From the NCBI GenBank assembly GCA_052388025.1, contig JBQTIP010000017.1, positions 1-20,928 of the forward strand: a stretch of 20,928 nucleotides of DNA. Direction: 5' to 3'. Positions 5,329 to 11,985 of the stretch are shown piece after piece. The notes under the pieces are model-generated. The model did not search any database and was not told where the DNA came from. It saw only the letters and a list, made by a program, of their open reading frames with translations. This DNA comes from JBQTIP01 sp052388025. GTDB lineage: Bacteria; Actinomycetota; UBA4738; HRBIN12. A program made the translations under genes and the position numbers. Each line of letters begins with the position of its first letter. The first letter of the stretch is position 1.

Positions 5329-6594
5329 TCAGTCCTCCATCGATCGGAAGAGCATGACCCGCACATCGCTCCCGGCCGGGGCGATCTCGGTCCCGGGGGG
5401 GATGATGGCCAGGCCGTTCGCCCGCGCCACCGTAGCGATGAGGTTCGAGCCGCGGCCGCCGGTCGGCGTCGCGGTCCACCCATCCCCGGTGCTTCGCACC
5501 GCCACCCGCGCGAACTGGGTCTTCTCCTTGGGGCCGGAGACGTCGGCCTCGAGCCTCGCCGTGATCTCGGGGCGGAAGAGCTCCCGGCGACCCATCAGCT
5601 TCATCAGGGCCGGGCGGATGAGCACCTCGAACGAGACGAACACGCTCACCGGGTTGCCCGGCAGCCCGAAGTAGGGCTTCCCTTCGATGTGGCCGAAGCC
5701 CTGCGGCATCCCCGGCTGCATCGCGACCTTGAAGAAGTCGAGCTCGCCCCGGCGGAAGAACGCGGCCTTGACGACGTCGCGCTCTCCGACCGACACCCCG
5801 CCGGAGGAGATGAACGCGTCGGCCTGGACCAGGTGGTTCAGCACCGTCTCCTTCAGCGTCTCGACCTCGTCGTGGACGATCCCGGCCGGGACCGGAACCG
5901 CGCCGGCCTCCCGGAGCGCGCCGTAGATCGTGTAGCCGTTGGAGTCGCGGACCTGCCCGTACTCCGGCTGCTGCGACGGCGGGATCAGCTCGTCACCGGT
6001 CGAGAGCACGACGACGCGGGGCCTGGGGTGCACCAAGGCGTGAGGGAACCCGGCGGTGGCCAGGAGTCCGAGCTCCGGCGCGCCGAGGCGCCGCCCGGCC
6101 GCAACCAGAACGTGGCCCGACCGCACGTCCTCGCCGCTCGGGCGGATGTGCCTGCCCTCCGGCGTTCCCTCCAAGACCTCGACGCCCTCGCCGTCCACGA
6201 CGCAGCTCTCGATCGGCACCACCGTGTCCGCTCCGGCGGGGATCGGCGCCCCGGTCGCGATCCGAACCGCCTCCCCGCCGCCGACGGTCGCGTCGGGCCG
6301 GCGGCCGATCAGCGCCCTGCCGACGATCCGCAGCCGCACCGGTTCGTCGGGCCTGGCAGGGGCGACGTCGCCCGAACGCACGGCGAACCCGTCCATCGCC
6401 GAGGAAGCGAAGTCGGGGATATCGTTCGCCGCCACGATGTCCTCGGCCAGAACGCACCCGTACGCCTCCTGAAGCGGGAGCTGTAGCGGGGCCAGCGGCT
6501 GGATCTTCGAGAGCACCCGTTCCCGGGCCTCGTCGACAGAGAGCAGCCCCTCCGCGCTGTCGTGGTCGTGGACGTGCGGCGTGGAGGTCGCCAT
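5329..6594 (-). CDS. moeA: Molybdopterin molybdenumtransferase MoeA
   Basis: MoeA inserts molybdate into adenylylated molybdopterin, the last common step of molybdenum cofactor synthesis. The 421 residues include SAMDGFAVR (65-73), RIATGAPIPAGADTVVP, the STGDEL strand of the MogA-like domain, QVRDSNGYTIYGAL, the SSGGVSVGERDVVK loop, AMQPGMPQGFG and FGLPGNPVSVFVSFE, followed by the C-terminal beta domain. All four MoeA domains seem present and the length is normal. The first 15 residues are His/Asp-rich (HVHDHDSAEG) and probably disordered. The start at ATG 6594 lies 34 bases after the galU stop without a strong Shine-Dalgarno. No moaA, moaE or moaD is in view, so the rest of the pathway lies elsewhere. 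Confidence 0.95.
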   Translation of the reverse strand: MATSTPHVHDHDSAEGLLSVDEARERVLSKIQPLAPLQLPLQEAYGCVLAEDIVAANDIPDFASSAMDGFAVRSGDVAPARPDEPVRLRIVGRALIGRRPDATVGGGEAVRIATGAPIPAGADTVVPIESCVVDGEGVEVLEGTPEGRHIRPSGEDVRSGHVLVAAGRRLGAPELGLLATAGFPHALVHPRPRVVVLSTGDELIPPSQQPEYGQVRDSNGYTIYGALREAGAVPVPAGIVHDEVETLKETVLNHLVQADAFISSGGVSVGERDVVKAAFFRRGELDFFKVAMQPGMPQGFGHIEGKPYFGLPGNPVSVFVSFEVLIRPALMKLMGRRELFRPEITARLEADVSGPKEKTQFARVAVRSTGDGWTATPTGGRGSNLIATVARANGLAIIPPGTEIAPAGSDVRVMLFRSMED

Positions 6595-6628
6595 GCGGTC
6601 AGTCTACTTGGGCGCGTCCAATCGTCGG

Positions 6629-7507
6629 CTACAGCAGCTTCTTGCGCTTGACGAGGTCAACGAGGTACGCGCGCAGCTCCTCGCCCACGTCCTCCTGGTC
6701 GATCGCGAGCTCGATCGTCGCCTTCAGGTAGTCGGCCTTGTTCCCCACGTCGAACCGGCCGTCCTCGAAGACGTACGCGTACACGGCCTGCTCGCGGGCG
6801 AGGAGGTTGATCGCGTCGGTGAGCTGTACCTCTCCGCCCACGCCGGGCTGGGTCTCGCGCAGGGCGTCGAAGATCTCCGGCGTGAGGATGTAGCGGCCGA
6901 TCGCCGCGAGGTTCGAGGGCGCCTCGTCGGCGGACGGCTTCTCGATCACCGACACGACGCGGGCGAGGTTGTCCTCGACGAACTCCGGCTCGATCGAGCC
7001 GTAGAGGCTGATCTCTTCGCGGGAGACCTCCAACGCCGCGATCACGCTCCGGCCGTACCGCTCGTGAACCTTGAGCATGTCCACGAGCAGCGTGCTGCTC
7101 TCGGCCATCAGGTCGTCACCGAGGAGCACCGCGAACGGCTCGCCGCCTACGTGCGGCTCGGCCACCGCGACCGCGTGTCCCAGCCCGAGCGGATCGCGCT
7201 GGCGGATGTAGTGGATCGTCGCCATCTCCGTGATCTCGCGGACCTCCTTCAGCTCCTCGAACTTTCCCTTGCTCTCGAGGTAGTACTCGAGCTCGAAGGA
7301 GCGGTCGAAGTGGTTCTCGATCGATCGCTTGCCGCGGCCGGTGATGATCAGGATGTCGGCGAGGCCCGCGCGCACCGCTTCCTCGACGACGTACTGGATG
7401 GCCGGCTTGTCGACCACCGGCAGCATCTCCTTCGGCTGCGCCTTGGTGGCGGGGAGGAAACGGGTGCCGAGACCGGCTGCGGGGATGACCGCCTTCTTCA
7501 CCTTCAT
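6629..7507 (-). CDS. galU: UTP--glucose-1-phosphate uridylyltransferase GalU
   Basis: GalU makes UDP-glucose from UTP and glucose-1-phosphate, supplying envelope polysaccharide, trehalose and glycolipid synthesis. The 292-residue product shows the nucleotide-binding start AVIPAAGLGTRFLPATKAQP KEMLPVVDKP (residues 6-35), the LGLGHAVAVAEP segment, LLGDDLM (metal-binding aspartates), LYGSIEP, VEKP-like VSVIEKPSADEAPSN, and GGEVQLTDAI, all typical of bacterial GalU. Full length. The ATG at 7507 has AAGGGG 7 bases upstream. It is the first gene of the minus-strand unit and is transcribed divergently from fmdB across a 107-base gap that holds both predicted promoters. This gene begins the conserved actinobacterial galU-moeA-moaC-sepX order. 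Confidence 0.95.
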   Translation of the reverse strand: MKVKKAVIPAAGLGTRFLPATKAQPKEMLPVVDKPAIQYVVEEAVRAGLADILIITGRGKRSIENHFDRSFELEYYLESKGKFEELKEVREITEMATIHYIRQRDPLGLGHAVAVAEPHVGGEPFAVLLGDDLMAESSTLLVDMLKVHERYGRSVIAALEVSREEISLYGSIEPEFVEDNLARVVSVIEKPSADEAPSNLAAIGRYILTPEIFDALRETQPGVGGEVQLTDAINLLAREQAVYAYVFEDGRFDVGNKADYLKATIELAIDQEDVGEELRAYLVDLVKRKKLL

Positions 7508-7534
7508 CGCGCGCCCCTTGAGGGAGGGAACGGC

Positions 7535-7540
7535 AGTCTA
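7535..7540 (-). promoter_or_regulatory. Candidate -10 box of the galU operon
   Basis: TAGACT on the minus strand gives a start near 7528 and a 20-base leader containing the galU ribosome-binding site. No clear -35 sequence is visible at the matching distance. Confidence 0.4.
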
Positions 7541-7599
7541 CCCTTCGAGGGCCGGCTGCTCTAGTCGGCGAAGCAGGCGGTGCGCGAACTGCCCTCGGC

Positions 7600-7605
7600 T
7601 ACACT
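7600..7605 (+). promoter_or_regulatory. Candidate -10 box of fmdB (leaderless)
   Basis: TACACT ends 9 bases before the fmdB ATG. The intervening bases contain no Shine-Dalgarno, so initiation at or just before the ATG would give a leaderless mRNA, common in actinobacteria. Confidence 0.45.
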
Positions 7606-7614
7606 TCCTTCGAC

Positions 7615-7911
7615 ATGCCGACGTACGAGTACGCGTGCACGGAGTGCGGGCAGCACATCGAGGTGTTCCAGCGGCTCGCCGAAGAGTCGCTGTCCATCTG
7701 CGGGGCCTGCGGCGGGCGCCTGCGCAAGGTGTTCCACCCCGCCGGGATCCTGTTCAAGGGCTCCGGGTTCTATTCGACGGACAGCCGGGCGAAGAAGTCA
7801 AAGGCGGGTGCGTCGGAGTCATCGAGCTCCGAGTCTAAGTCCGAATCGAAGGGCGCCGAGTCCAAGAGCGAAGGGATCAAGGACGGGGCGGCGAAGGAGA
7901 AGTCGGCCTGA
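7615..7911 (+). CDS. fmdB: FmdB-family zinc-ribbon protein with acidic Ser/Lys tail
   Basis: The 98-residue protein begins MPTYEYACTECGQHIEVFQR, the FmdB signature, with a four-cysteine zinc ribbon made of Cys8, Cys11, Cys29 and Cys32. RLRKVFHPAGILFKGSGFY ends the conserved region at about residue 53. The remainder is a low-complexity run of Ser, Lys, Glu and Ala, as in other actinobacterial members. Family function is not well established; the original name comes from a putative regulator of an amidase or formamidase operon. It appears to be translated from a leaderless mRNA. Its stop overlaps the predicted start of mtnP (CTGA), and the mtnP ribosome-binding site lies in its last codons, so the two genes should be coupled. 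Confidence 0.85.
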   Translation: MPTYEYACTECGQHIEVFQRLAEESLSICGACGGRLRKVFHPAGILFKGSGFYSTDSRAKKSKAGASESSSSESKSESKGAESKSEGIKDGAAKEKSA

Positions 7912-8702
7912 GCACCGCGGAGATCGGCATCATCGGCGGGTCGGGGTTCTACTCGTTCCTCGAAGGAACCAGGGAGATCGAGGTCGACACGCCGTTCGGC
8001 AAGCCCTCTTCGTCGCTCGTCCTCGGTGAGGTTGAGGGTCGACGAGTGGCGTTCCTGCCGCGCCACGGGACCAAGCACGAGCACCCGCCCCACAGGATCC
8101 CCTACCGAGCCAACCTGTGGGCATTGAAGGAGCTCGGTGTGACCCGGGTCCTGGGGCCGGCCGCAGTCGGCTCGCTCCAGCCCCACGTCGAGCCGGGGCA
8201 CTTCGTCGTATGCGACCAGATCGTGGACCGCACGCGAAGCCGGCCGCACACGTTCTACGACGGGCCCGTCACCACGCACATCTCGTTCGCGGACCCCTAC
8301 TGCCCCACGGTCCGGGACGTGACCATCGCCAAGGGCCGGGAGCTCGGCATCACGATCCACGAGCGCGGCACGGTCGTGGTGATCGAAGGACCGCGCTTCT
8401 CCACCCGCTCCGAGTCGGCGTGGTTCTCGGCCCAGGGCTGGGAGGTCATAAGCATGACGCAGTACCCCGAGGCGGTGTTGGCACGAGAGCTCGAGCTCTG
8501 CTTCGCCACCATCTCGCTCGTGACCGACTACGACGTGGGCGTGGGCGACGTCCCGCCGGTCACGCACGAGGAGGTGATCCGAGTGTTCACCGAGAACAAC
8601 GCCAAGCTTCGGGACCTGTTGTTCGGCGTCATCCCGGCGCTCCCGGAGAAGCGGGATTGCGTCTGCGCAACGGCGCTCACCGGCGCCCGCTTCGAGGTCT
8701 GA
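7908..8702 (+). CDS. mtnP: S-methyl-5'-thioadenosine phosphorylase (CTG start)
   Basis: This phosphorylase cleaves methylthioadenosine to adenine and methylthioribose-1-phosphate, recycling the by-product of polyamine and homoserine-lactone-type reactions. The phosphate-binding GGSGFY (10-15), PRHGTKHEHPPHRIPYRANL (51-70), VVIEGPRFSTRSES (157-170), SMTQYPEAVLARE (182-194) and TDYD (206-209) are all present. The two aspartates of TDYD indicate a 6-aminopurine substrate. The first ATG/GTG/TTG in frame is GTG 8046, which would delete the phosphate-binding loop. Upstream to the in-frame TAA at 7836 the only reasonable start is CTG 7908, with AAGGAG 8 bases before it. That gives 264 residues, the usual family length. 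Other methionine-salvage genes are not in view. Confidence 0.92.
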   Translation: MSTAEIGIIGGSGFYSFLEGTREIEVDTPFGKPSSSLVLGEVEGRRVAFLPRHGTKHEHPPHRIPYRANLWALKELGVTRVLGPAAVGSLQPHVEPGHFVVCDQIVDRTRSRPHTFYDGPVTTHISFADPYCPTVRDVTIAKGRELGITIHERGTVVVIEGPRFSTRSESAWFSAQGWEVISMTQYPEAVLARELELCFATISLVTDYDVGVGDVPPVTHEEVIRVFTENNAKLRDLLFGVIPALPEKRDCVCATALTGARFEV

Positions 8703-8736
8703 GCCCTCCCGTCCAGGGATCATCCGCCACCCCGCC

Positions 8737-8742
8737 TATCAT
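8737..8742 (+). promoter_or_regulatory. Candidate -10 box of the 57-aa ORF (leaderless)
   Basis: TATCAT, close to consensus, ends 6 bases before the ATG at 8749 and no Shine-Dalgarno is present. Confidence 0.4.
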
Positions 8743-8748
8743 GCCGTC

Positions 8749-8922
8749 ATGGGAGACGTGGTTCTGGTTTCGATCGAGCTTCGCTTCAAGACGACTGGGG
8801 ATCCCGAGCAGCTTGGGGAGCGCGTGCGTGAGGCGGTTCGCATGATCGTGGGCGGCGACGCCCTCGAGGACTTCCGGCTGCGGACGCTTCCGCTCGCGCC
8901 GGACAAACCCCGCTCGGTGTGA
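8749..8922 (+). CDS. Small hypothetical protein (57 aa)
   Basis: An ATG at 8749 opens a short frame ending with TGA at 8920-8922. The product runs MGDVVLVSIELRFKTTGDPE, then QLGERVREAVRMIVGGDALE and DFRLRTLPLAPDKPRSV. It has an alternating strand (VVLVSIELRF), an amphipathic helix (EQLGERVREAVRMIV) and a second strand (FRLRTLPL), a plausible compact beta-alpha-beta fold with no signal peptide. I do not recognise a family. The gap of 46 bases after mtnP, the TATCAT box just upstream and GC-rich third codon positions argue for a real gene. A perfect CRP-type site overlaps its stop codon, serving the next gene. Confidence 0.6.
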   Translation: MGDVVLVSIELRFKTTGDPEQLGERVREAVRMIVGGDALEDFRLRTLPLAPDKPRSV

Positions 8923-8933
8923 CGAAGCTCACA
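8918..8933. promoter_or_regulatory. CRP/GlxR-type operator TGTGA-N6-TCACA
   Basis: TGTGA (8918-8922), six bases, then TCACA (8929-8933) is the full consensus half-site pair for cAMP-receptor-protein family regulators, including actinobacterial Crp/GlxR. Its centre, between 8925 and 8926, lies at exactly -41.5 relative to the start predicted from the TAGGGT box at 8955-8960, the class II activator position. It overlaps the stop codon of the small ORF. Confidence 0.7.
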
Positions 8934-8954
8934 GCGAAGCGCGCGGGCACCGGC

Positions 8955-8960
8955 TAGGGT
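8955..8960 (+). promoter_or_regulatory. Candidate -10 box of cpaB-uppP
   Basis: TAGGGT inside CTAGGGTCG, a 9-mer that recurs at the predicted promoter of the spondin gene (13282-13290). The expected start is 8967. No -35 hexamer is visible at 17-18 bases, as expected for an activator-dependent class II promoter. Confidence 0.5.
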
Positions 8961-8968
8961 CGACGCGC

Positions 8969-8991
8969 CTCCTCCGCAGGTTGTGGAGGAG
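8969..8991 (+). promoter_or_regulatory. Leader hairpin covering the cpaB ribosome-binding site
   Basis: CTCCTCC (8969-8975) pairs perfectly with GGAGGAG (8985-8991) around a 9-base loop. The right arm is the only Shine-Dalgarno of cpaB (GGAGGA, 8 bases before GTG 8999). There is no T tract, so attenuation of translation is more likely than termination. Confidence 0.6.
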
Positions 8992-8998
8992 CGTGCCC

Positions 8999-9685
8999 GT
9001 GCGTCGGAAGTGGTCCCGCGTCTCGAAGCTGCTGTTGGCGCTGGGCGTGGTGAGCGGACTGACCGCGTTCGCGCTGGTTCGCGGATACGCTGCCAGGCTG
9101 GAGGCGCTCCGCCCCGTGGCCGGCTCGCCGATCTCCATCGTGGTGGCGGCCTCCGACCTCGAACGCGGAACACAGCTCACGTCCTCCATGGTTCGCGTCG
9201 AGACCGTGCCGTCGGCGTTCGCGCCGCCGGGAGCGCTGCGAGAGATCGAGCAGGCGGAGGGACGAACGCTTGTCTCGGATGTGGTCCGCGACGAGCCCAT
9301 CACCGCTACCCGCCTGGGGTCGGCCGACTCCGGACCGGTCGCCGCGCTCGTCCCTCCCGGACTCCGCGCCTTCGCGGTCCAGGCAACGGTGCCGGCGGGG
9401 TCGGTTCGGCCAGGCGACCTCGTCGACGTCCTCGCGACCTTCGGGGGTCCCCGCCCGTACACCGAGACCGTCGCGACCGCGCTGGAGGTGTTGATGGTGC
9501 TGGGCGCCGCCGAGGCCGGCGGCGGCGGAGCGACGCTTGTCGGGGCGACGGGGTCGGGGGGCGGATCCTCCCTCGTCCTGCTAGTGCTAGTCAGCCCCGA
9601 CCAGGCGGAGCGGCTTGCCTACGCGAAGGCGTTCGCCGACCTCTCGGTCGCGATCGTGGGGGGAGAGGAGGTGGTCGGCGGGTAG
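8999..9685 (+). CDS. cpaB: CpaB/RcpC-family SAF-domain protein
   Basis: The 228-residue product starts MRRKWSRVSKLLLALGVVSG, a basic N-terminus and one membrane helix (about 10-28), so most of the protein is extracytoplasmic. Residues about 45-107 form a SAF domain (SIVVAASDLERGTQLTSSMV), and 113-225 match the RcpC/CpaB region (AVQATVPAGSVRPGDLVDVL, then LLVLVSPDQAERLAYAKAFA). CpaB proteins take part in assembly of Flp/Tad type IV pili. A Gly-rich loop (GGGGATLVGATGSGGGSS) interrupts the last domain. No other tad gene is in the window, so this is an isolated copy. The start GTG 8999 fits the Shine-Dalgarno better than GTG 8993 or TTG 8981. It is followed in the same frame by uppP after 36 bases. 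Confidence 0.8.
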   Translation: MRRKWSRVSKLLLALGVVSGLTAFALVRGYAARLEALRPVAGSPISIVVAASDLERGTQLTSSMVRVETVPSAFAPPGALREIEQAEGRTLVSDVVRDEPITATRLGSADSGPVAALVPPGLRAFAVQATVPAGSVRPGDLVDVLATFGGPRPYTETVATALEVLMVLGAAEAGGGGATLVGATGSGGGSSLVLLVLVSPDQAERLAYAKAFADLSVAIVGGEEVVGG

Positions 9686-9721
9686 CATGGGCCGCGTTGC
9701 CCGCGGAAGGAGCGGCCGAGA

Positions 9722-10561
9722 CTGAGCATCCTGCAGGCGATCGTGCTCGGGATCACCCAGGGCGTGACGGAGTTCGCGCCGATCTCCAGCTCCGGGCACC
9801 TCATCCTGGTGCCGTGGCTGTTCGACTGGCCGATCCTGAACGATCCCGCACTGAACAAGACCTTCGACGTCGCGCTCCACATGGGGACGTTGCTCGGGGC
9901 GCTCGTGTACTTCCGTCGTGACGTGTGGCGCTACCTGGCGGCGTGGGTCCGTTCGATCCGGGGCCGCTCGATCGCCACGCTGGACGAGCGTCTCGCGTGG
10001 GCCCTCGTCGTCGGCACGATCCCCGGCGCGGTTGTGGGCGCGACCCTCGAGGACGTGATCGAGGACAAGCTCGGGCAGCCGTGGCTCATCGCGGTGATGC
10101 TCGCCGTCTTCGGGATCGTCCTCTACGTCGTGGACAAGCGGGCGAGGAGCTGGCGCACGATGGAGGACCTCTCGGTCGGAGGCGGCCTTGTCCTGGGCAT
10201 CGCGCAGGCGACGGCGCTCCAGCCGGGCATCTCGCGCTCGGGCGTGACGATAACGGTCGCGCGAGCGATCGGCCTCGACCGAGAGTCGGCCGCCCGGTTC
10301 TCCTTCCTTCTCTCGCTTCCGATAATCGCGGGGGCCGGCGTGTTCAAGGGGCTGGACGTGCTGGCGGACGATATCGCGCCGGGCCTCGGCGCCCCGTTCC
10401 TCTGGGGGACGGTGGCCTCGGCCGCGAGCGGCTTCGCGGTGATCGCCTTCCTGCTCGCCTACCTGCGGCGCAGGGACTTCGGCGCGTTCCTCGCCTACCG
10501 GCTCGCGGCTTCCGCGCTAGTCCTCGGCCTCATCTCCGCCGGCGTCAGGCCCGCGTCCTAG
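9722..10561 (+). CDS. uppP: Undecaprenyl-diphosphatase UppP (CTG start)
   Basis: UppP (BacA) dephosphorylates undecaprenyl diphosphate at the outer face of the membrane, recycling the lipid carrier for peptidoglycan and polysaccharide synthesis. The opening MSILQAIVLGITQGVTEFAP ISSSGH (1-26) is the family's first active-site motif, and PGISRSG (168-174) in ALQPGISRSGVTITVARAIG is the second. About eight hydrophobic segments are visible. The first standard start, GTG 9743, would remove the conserved SILQAI residues. CTG 9722 has GGAAGGAG 9 bases upstream and is the only candidate after the in-frame TAG ending cpaB, giving 279 residues, a normal length. It is probably co-transcribed with cpaB and ends 4 bases from the convergent DM13 gene. 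Confidence 0.93.
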   Translation: MSILQAIVLGITQGVTEFAPISSSGHLILVPWLFDWPILNDPALNKTFDVALHMGTLLGALVYFRRDVWRYLAAWVRSIRGRSIATLDERLAWALVVGTIPGAVVGATLEDVIEDKLGQPWLIAVMLAVFGIVLYVVDKRARSWRTMEDLSVGGGLVLGIAQATALQPGISRSGVTITVARAIGLDRESAARFSFLLSLPIIAGAGVFKGLDVLADDIAPGLGAPFLWGTVASAASGFAVIAFLLAYLRRRDFGAFLAYRLAASALVLGLISAGVRPAS

Positions 10562-10565
10562 CCGC

Positions 10566-11147
10566 TCAGCCGGCGGGGACTTCCACCGGCGCCACGGCGA
10601 AGCCCACGCTGAACCGCTTGCACCAGACCACGGCGCTTCGGTACCGGGAGAGGTCCACCCCCGCGGGGATCGCGTAGTTCTGGTTCCCGATGTTGCCCTT
10701 CAGGGCTCCGAGCTCCACGTAGTCGTCGTCGAAGGCGCTCCCGTCGGACGAAGACGGCGCGGCCGAGAGGTAGACCTTCAGGTCAGGACCGTTCGAGACG
10801 TTGAGGTCCTCGAAGCGCAGGACCAGCGAGCCGTCGGGCAGCTCGAGGATCAGCGCGCGCCCGGAGGCGCCGTGCTCGAGGCTCCGGAACTCGCCCTCGG
10901 CGAGCACGACCGGCTCCGCCGAGGCCTCGGGAGTCGCGTCGGTGGCCGCCGACGTCCCCCCGCCCTCGGCGACGGGCGTCCCGGACGCGACCGGCTCCGT
11001 GGGGAGCGCCTCGTCGACTGCGCGGTCGATGAACAGGTACTGCGGGCCGAACCAGTAGATGCCGAACGCGATCGCGCCCACGGCAGCGACGCCCAGGAGG
11101 CCGGCCCGGCCCGGGTGCCGCGCGATCATCGATCGGATCTTCTTCAT
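10566..11147 (-). CDS. Membrane-anchored DM13-domain protein
   Basis: Start ATG 11147 has an excellent AAGGAG 5 bases upstream. Residues 13-35 form a membrane helix (GRAGLLGVAAVGAIAFGIYW), followed by an Ala/Thr/Pro-rich linker (about 45-80) and a DM13 domain from about 86 to 190: FRSLEHGASGRALILELPDG, RFEDLNVSNGPDLKVYLS, ELGALKGNIGNQNYAIP and VVWCKRFSVGFAVAP with the conserved cysteine at 176. DM13 domains are thought to act in extracytoplasmic electron transfer, related to DOMON domains; this is family knowledge and not visible chemistry. It is divergent from the response regulator gene and shares an 11-base promoter motif with the spondin gene, suggesting control by the neighbouring two-component system. 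Confidence 0.85.
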   Translation of the reverse strand: MKKIRSMIARHPGRAGLLGVAAVGAIAFGIYWFGPQYLFIDRAVDEALPTEPVASGTPVAEGGGTSAATDATPEASAEPVVLAEGEFRSLEHGASGRALILELPDGSLVLRFEDLNVSNGPDLKVYLSAAPSSSDGSAFDDDYVELGALKGNIGNQNYAIPAGVDLSRYRSAVVWCKRFSVGFAVAPVEVPAG

Positions 11148-11167
11148 CGTTCTCCTTGGGTGCGTCC

Positions 11168-11202
11168 ACCGTACCTGCACGGACGTTACGGAACCCTTTC
11201 GA
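11168..11202 (-). promoter_or_regulatory. Promoter region of the DM13 gene with shared 11-mer
   Basis: On the minus strand TCGAAAGGGTT (complement of 11192-11202) is followed after 18 bases by TACGGT (complement of 11168-11173). The predicted start near 11161 leaves a 13-base leader holding the ribosome-binding site. The same 11-mer occurs at the matching place upstream of the spondin gene. Confidence 0.5.
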
Positions 11203-11292
11203 ACTCGTATCGACCCGCTAAACGCGCGCGAAGGATCGGCGAGGCGGACCCCGGTAATGAATCGGAAACATCGACGGTTCACAATGGGTGCG

Positions 11293-11985
11293 ATGGCGGA
11301 AGCGCGCGTGCTCGTCGTCGACGACGAGCCCATGGTTCGAGAGGTTCTGGCCCGGTACCTGGCCAAGGAAGGCTTCGCCGTGGACACGGCTGAAGATGGG
11401 GAGGCCGCCCTCGTCGCCTTCGAGCAGGGAAAGCCCGACCTCGTGCTGCTCGATCTGATGCTTCCCCGGATCGAGGGCATCGAGGTGTTCCGCCGGATGC
11501 GCGCGAGCAGGTCGACCGCGGTCATCATGCTCACCGCGAAAGGTGAGGAGACCGATCGCGTCGTCGGGCTCGAGCTGGGGGCCGACGACTACGTCACGAA
11601 GCCGTTCTCTCCCCGAGAGGTGATCGCGCGGGTTCGAGCGGTCCTCCGGCGCACGGGGACGAATGGCTCCGCGCCGCCGATGGGCGGGCTTCTCGCGTAC
11701 GGAGACCTCGAGATCGACGGCGGGCGCCGCGAGGTCCGGCGCGCCGGACTGCCTGTGAAGCTCACCCGCAAGGAGTTCGACCTGCTCTCCTATCTGGCCT
11801 CGCGACCGGGGATCACCCTCACCCGATCCCAGCTCCTCGAGGAGGTTTGGGACTTCGCGTGGGACGGCGACACCGCGACCGTCACCGTTCACATCCGGCG
11901 TCTTCGCGAGAAGATCGAGCACGACCCCTCGGACCCGCAACGGCTCGTGACGGTCTGGGGCGTCGGCTATCGGTTCGAGCCATGA
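11293..11985 (+). CDS. OmpR/PhoB-family response regulator
   Basis: The receiver domain (residues 5-118) has the acidic pair Asp10-Asp11, the phosphoacceptor Asp54 in LLDLMLPRIEGIE, Thr81 and Lys104 in YVTKPFSP. The C-terminal winged helix includes LTRKEFDLLSYLASRPGITL, SQLLEEVWDF and TVTVHIRRLREKIEHDP with the closing VWGVGYRFEP, complete and typical of this subfamily. It should bind DNA as a dimer when phosphorylated by the kinase encoded immediately downstream (ATGA overlap). The start is uncertain: ATG 11284 and ATG 11257 are also in frame, none with a strong ribosome-binding site; 11293 gives the family's usual N-terminus. Candidate targets are the flanking DM13 and spondin genes. 230 residues. 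Confidence 0.93.
   Translation: MAEARVLVVDDEPMVREVLARYLAKEGFAVDTAEDGEAALVAFEQGKPDLVLLDLMLPRIEGIEVFRRMRASRSTAVIMLTAKGEETDRVVGLELGADDYVTKPFSPREVIARVRAVLRRTGTNGSAPPMGGLLAYGDLEIDGGRREVRRAGLPVKLTRKEFDLLSYLASRPGITLTRSQLLEEVWDFAWDGDTATVTVHIRRLREKIEHDPSDPQRLVTVWGVGYRFEP

Noticed and set aside
5044..6486. 480-codon open frame antisense to moeA and moaC
   Set aside because: It is a shadow of high-GC coding sequence: Arg/His/Pro/Gly-rich with no domain, while the opposite strand encodes textbook MoeA and MoaC.
8046..8702. mtnP starting at GTG 8046
   Set aside because: It would remove the phosphate-binding loop and 46 conserved codons that are open and homologous upstream.
8969..8991. Intrinsic terminator upstream of cpaB
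   Set aside because: No T tract follows and the right arm is the cpaB ribosome-binding site, so a translational role is more likely.
9743..10561. uppP starting at GTG 9743
   Set aside because: It lacks the conserved first residues and has no ribosome-binding site at proper distance; CTG 9722 has both.
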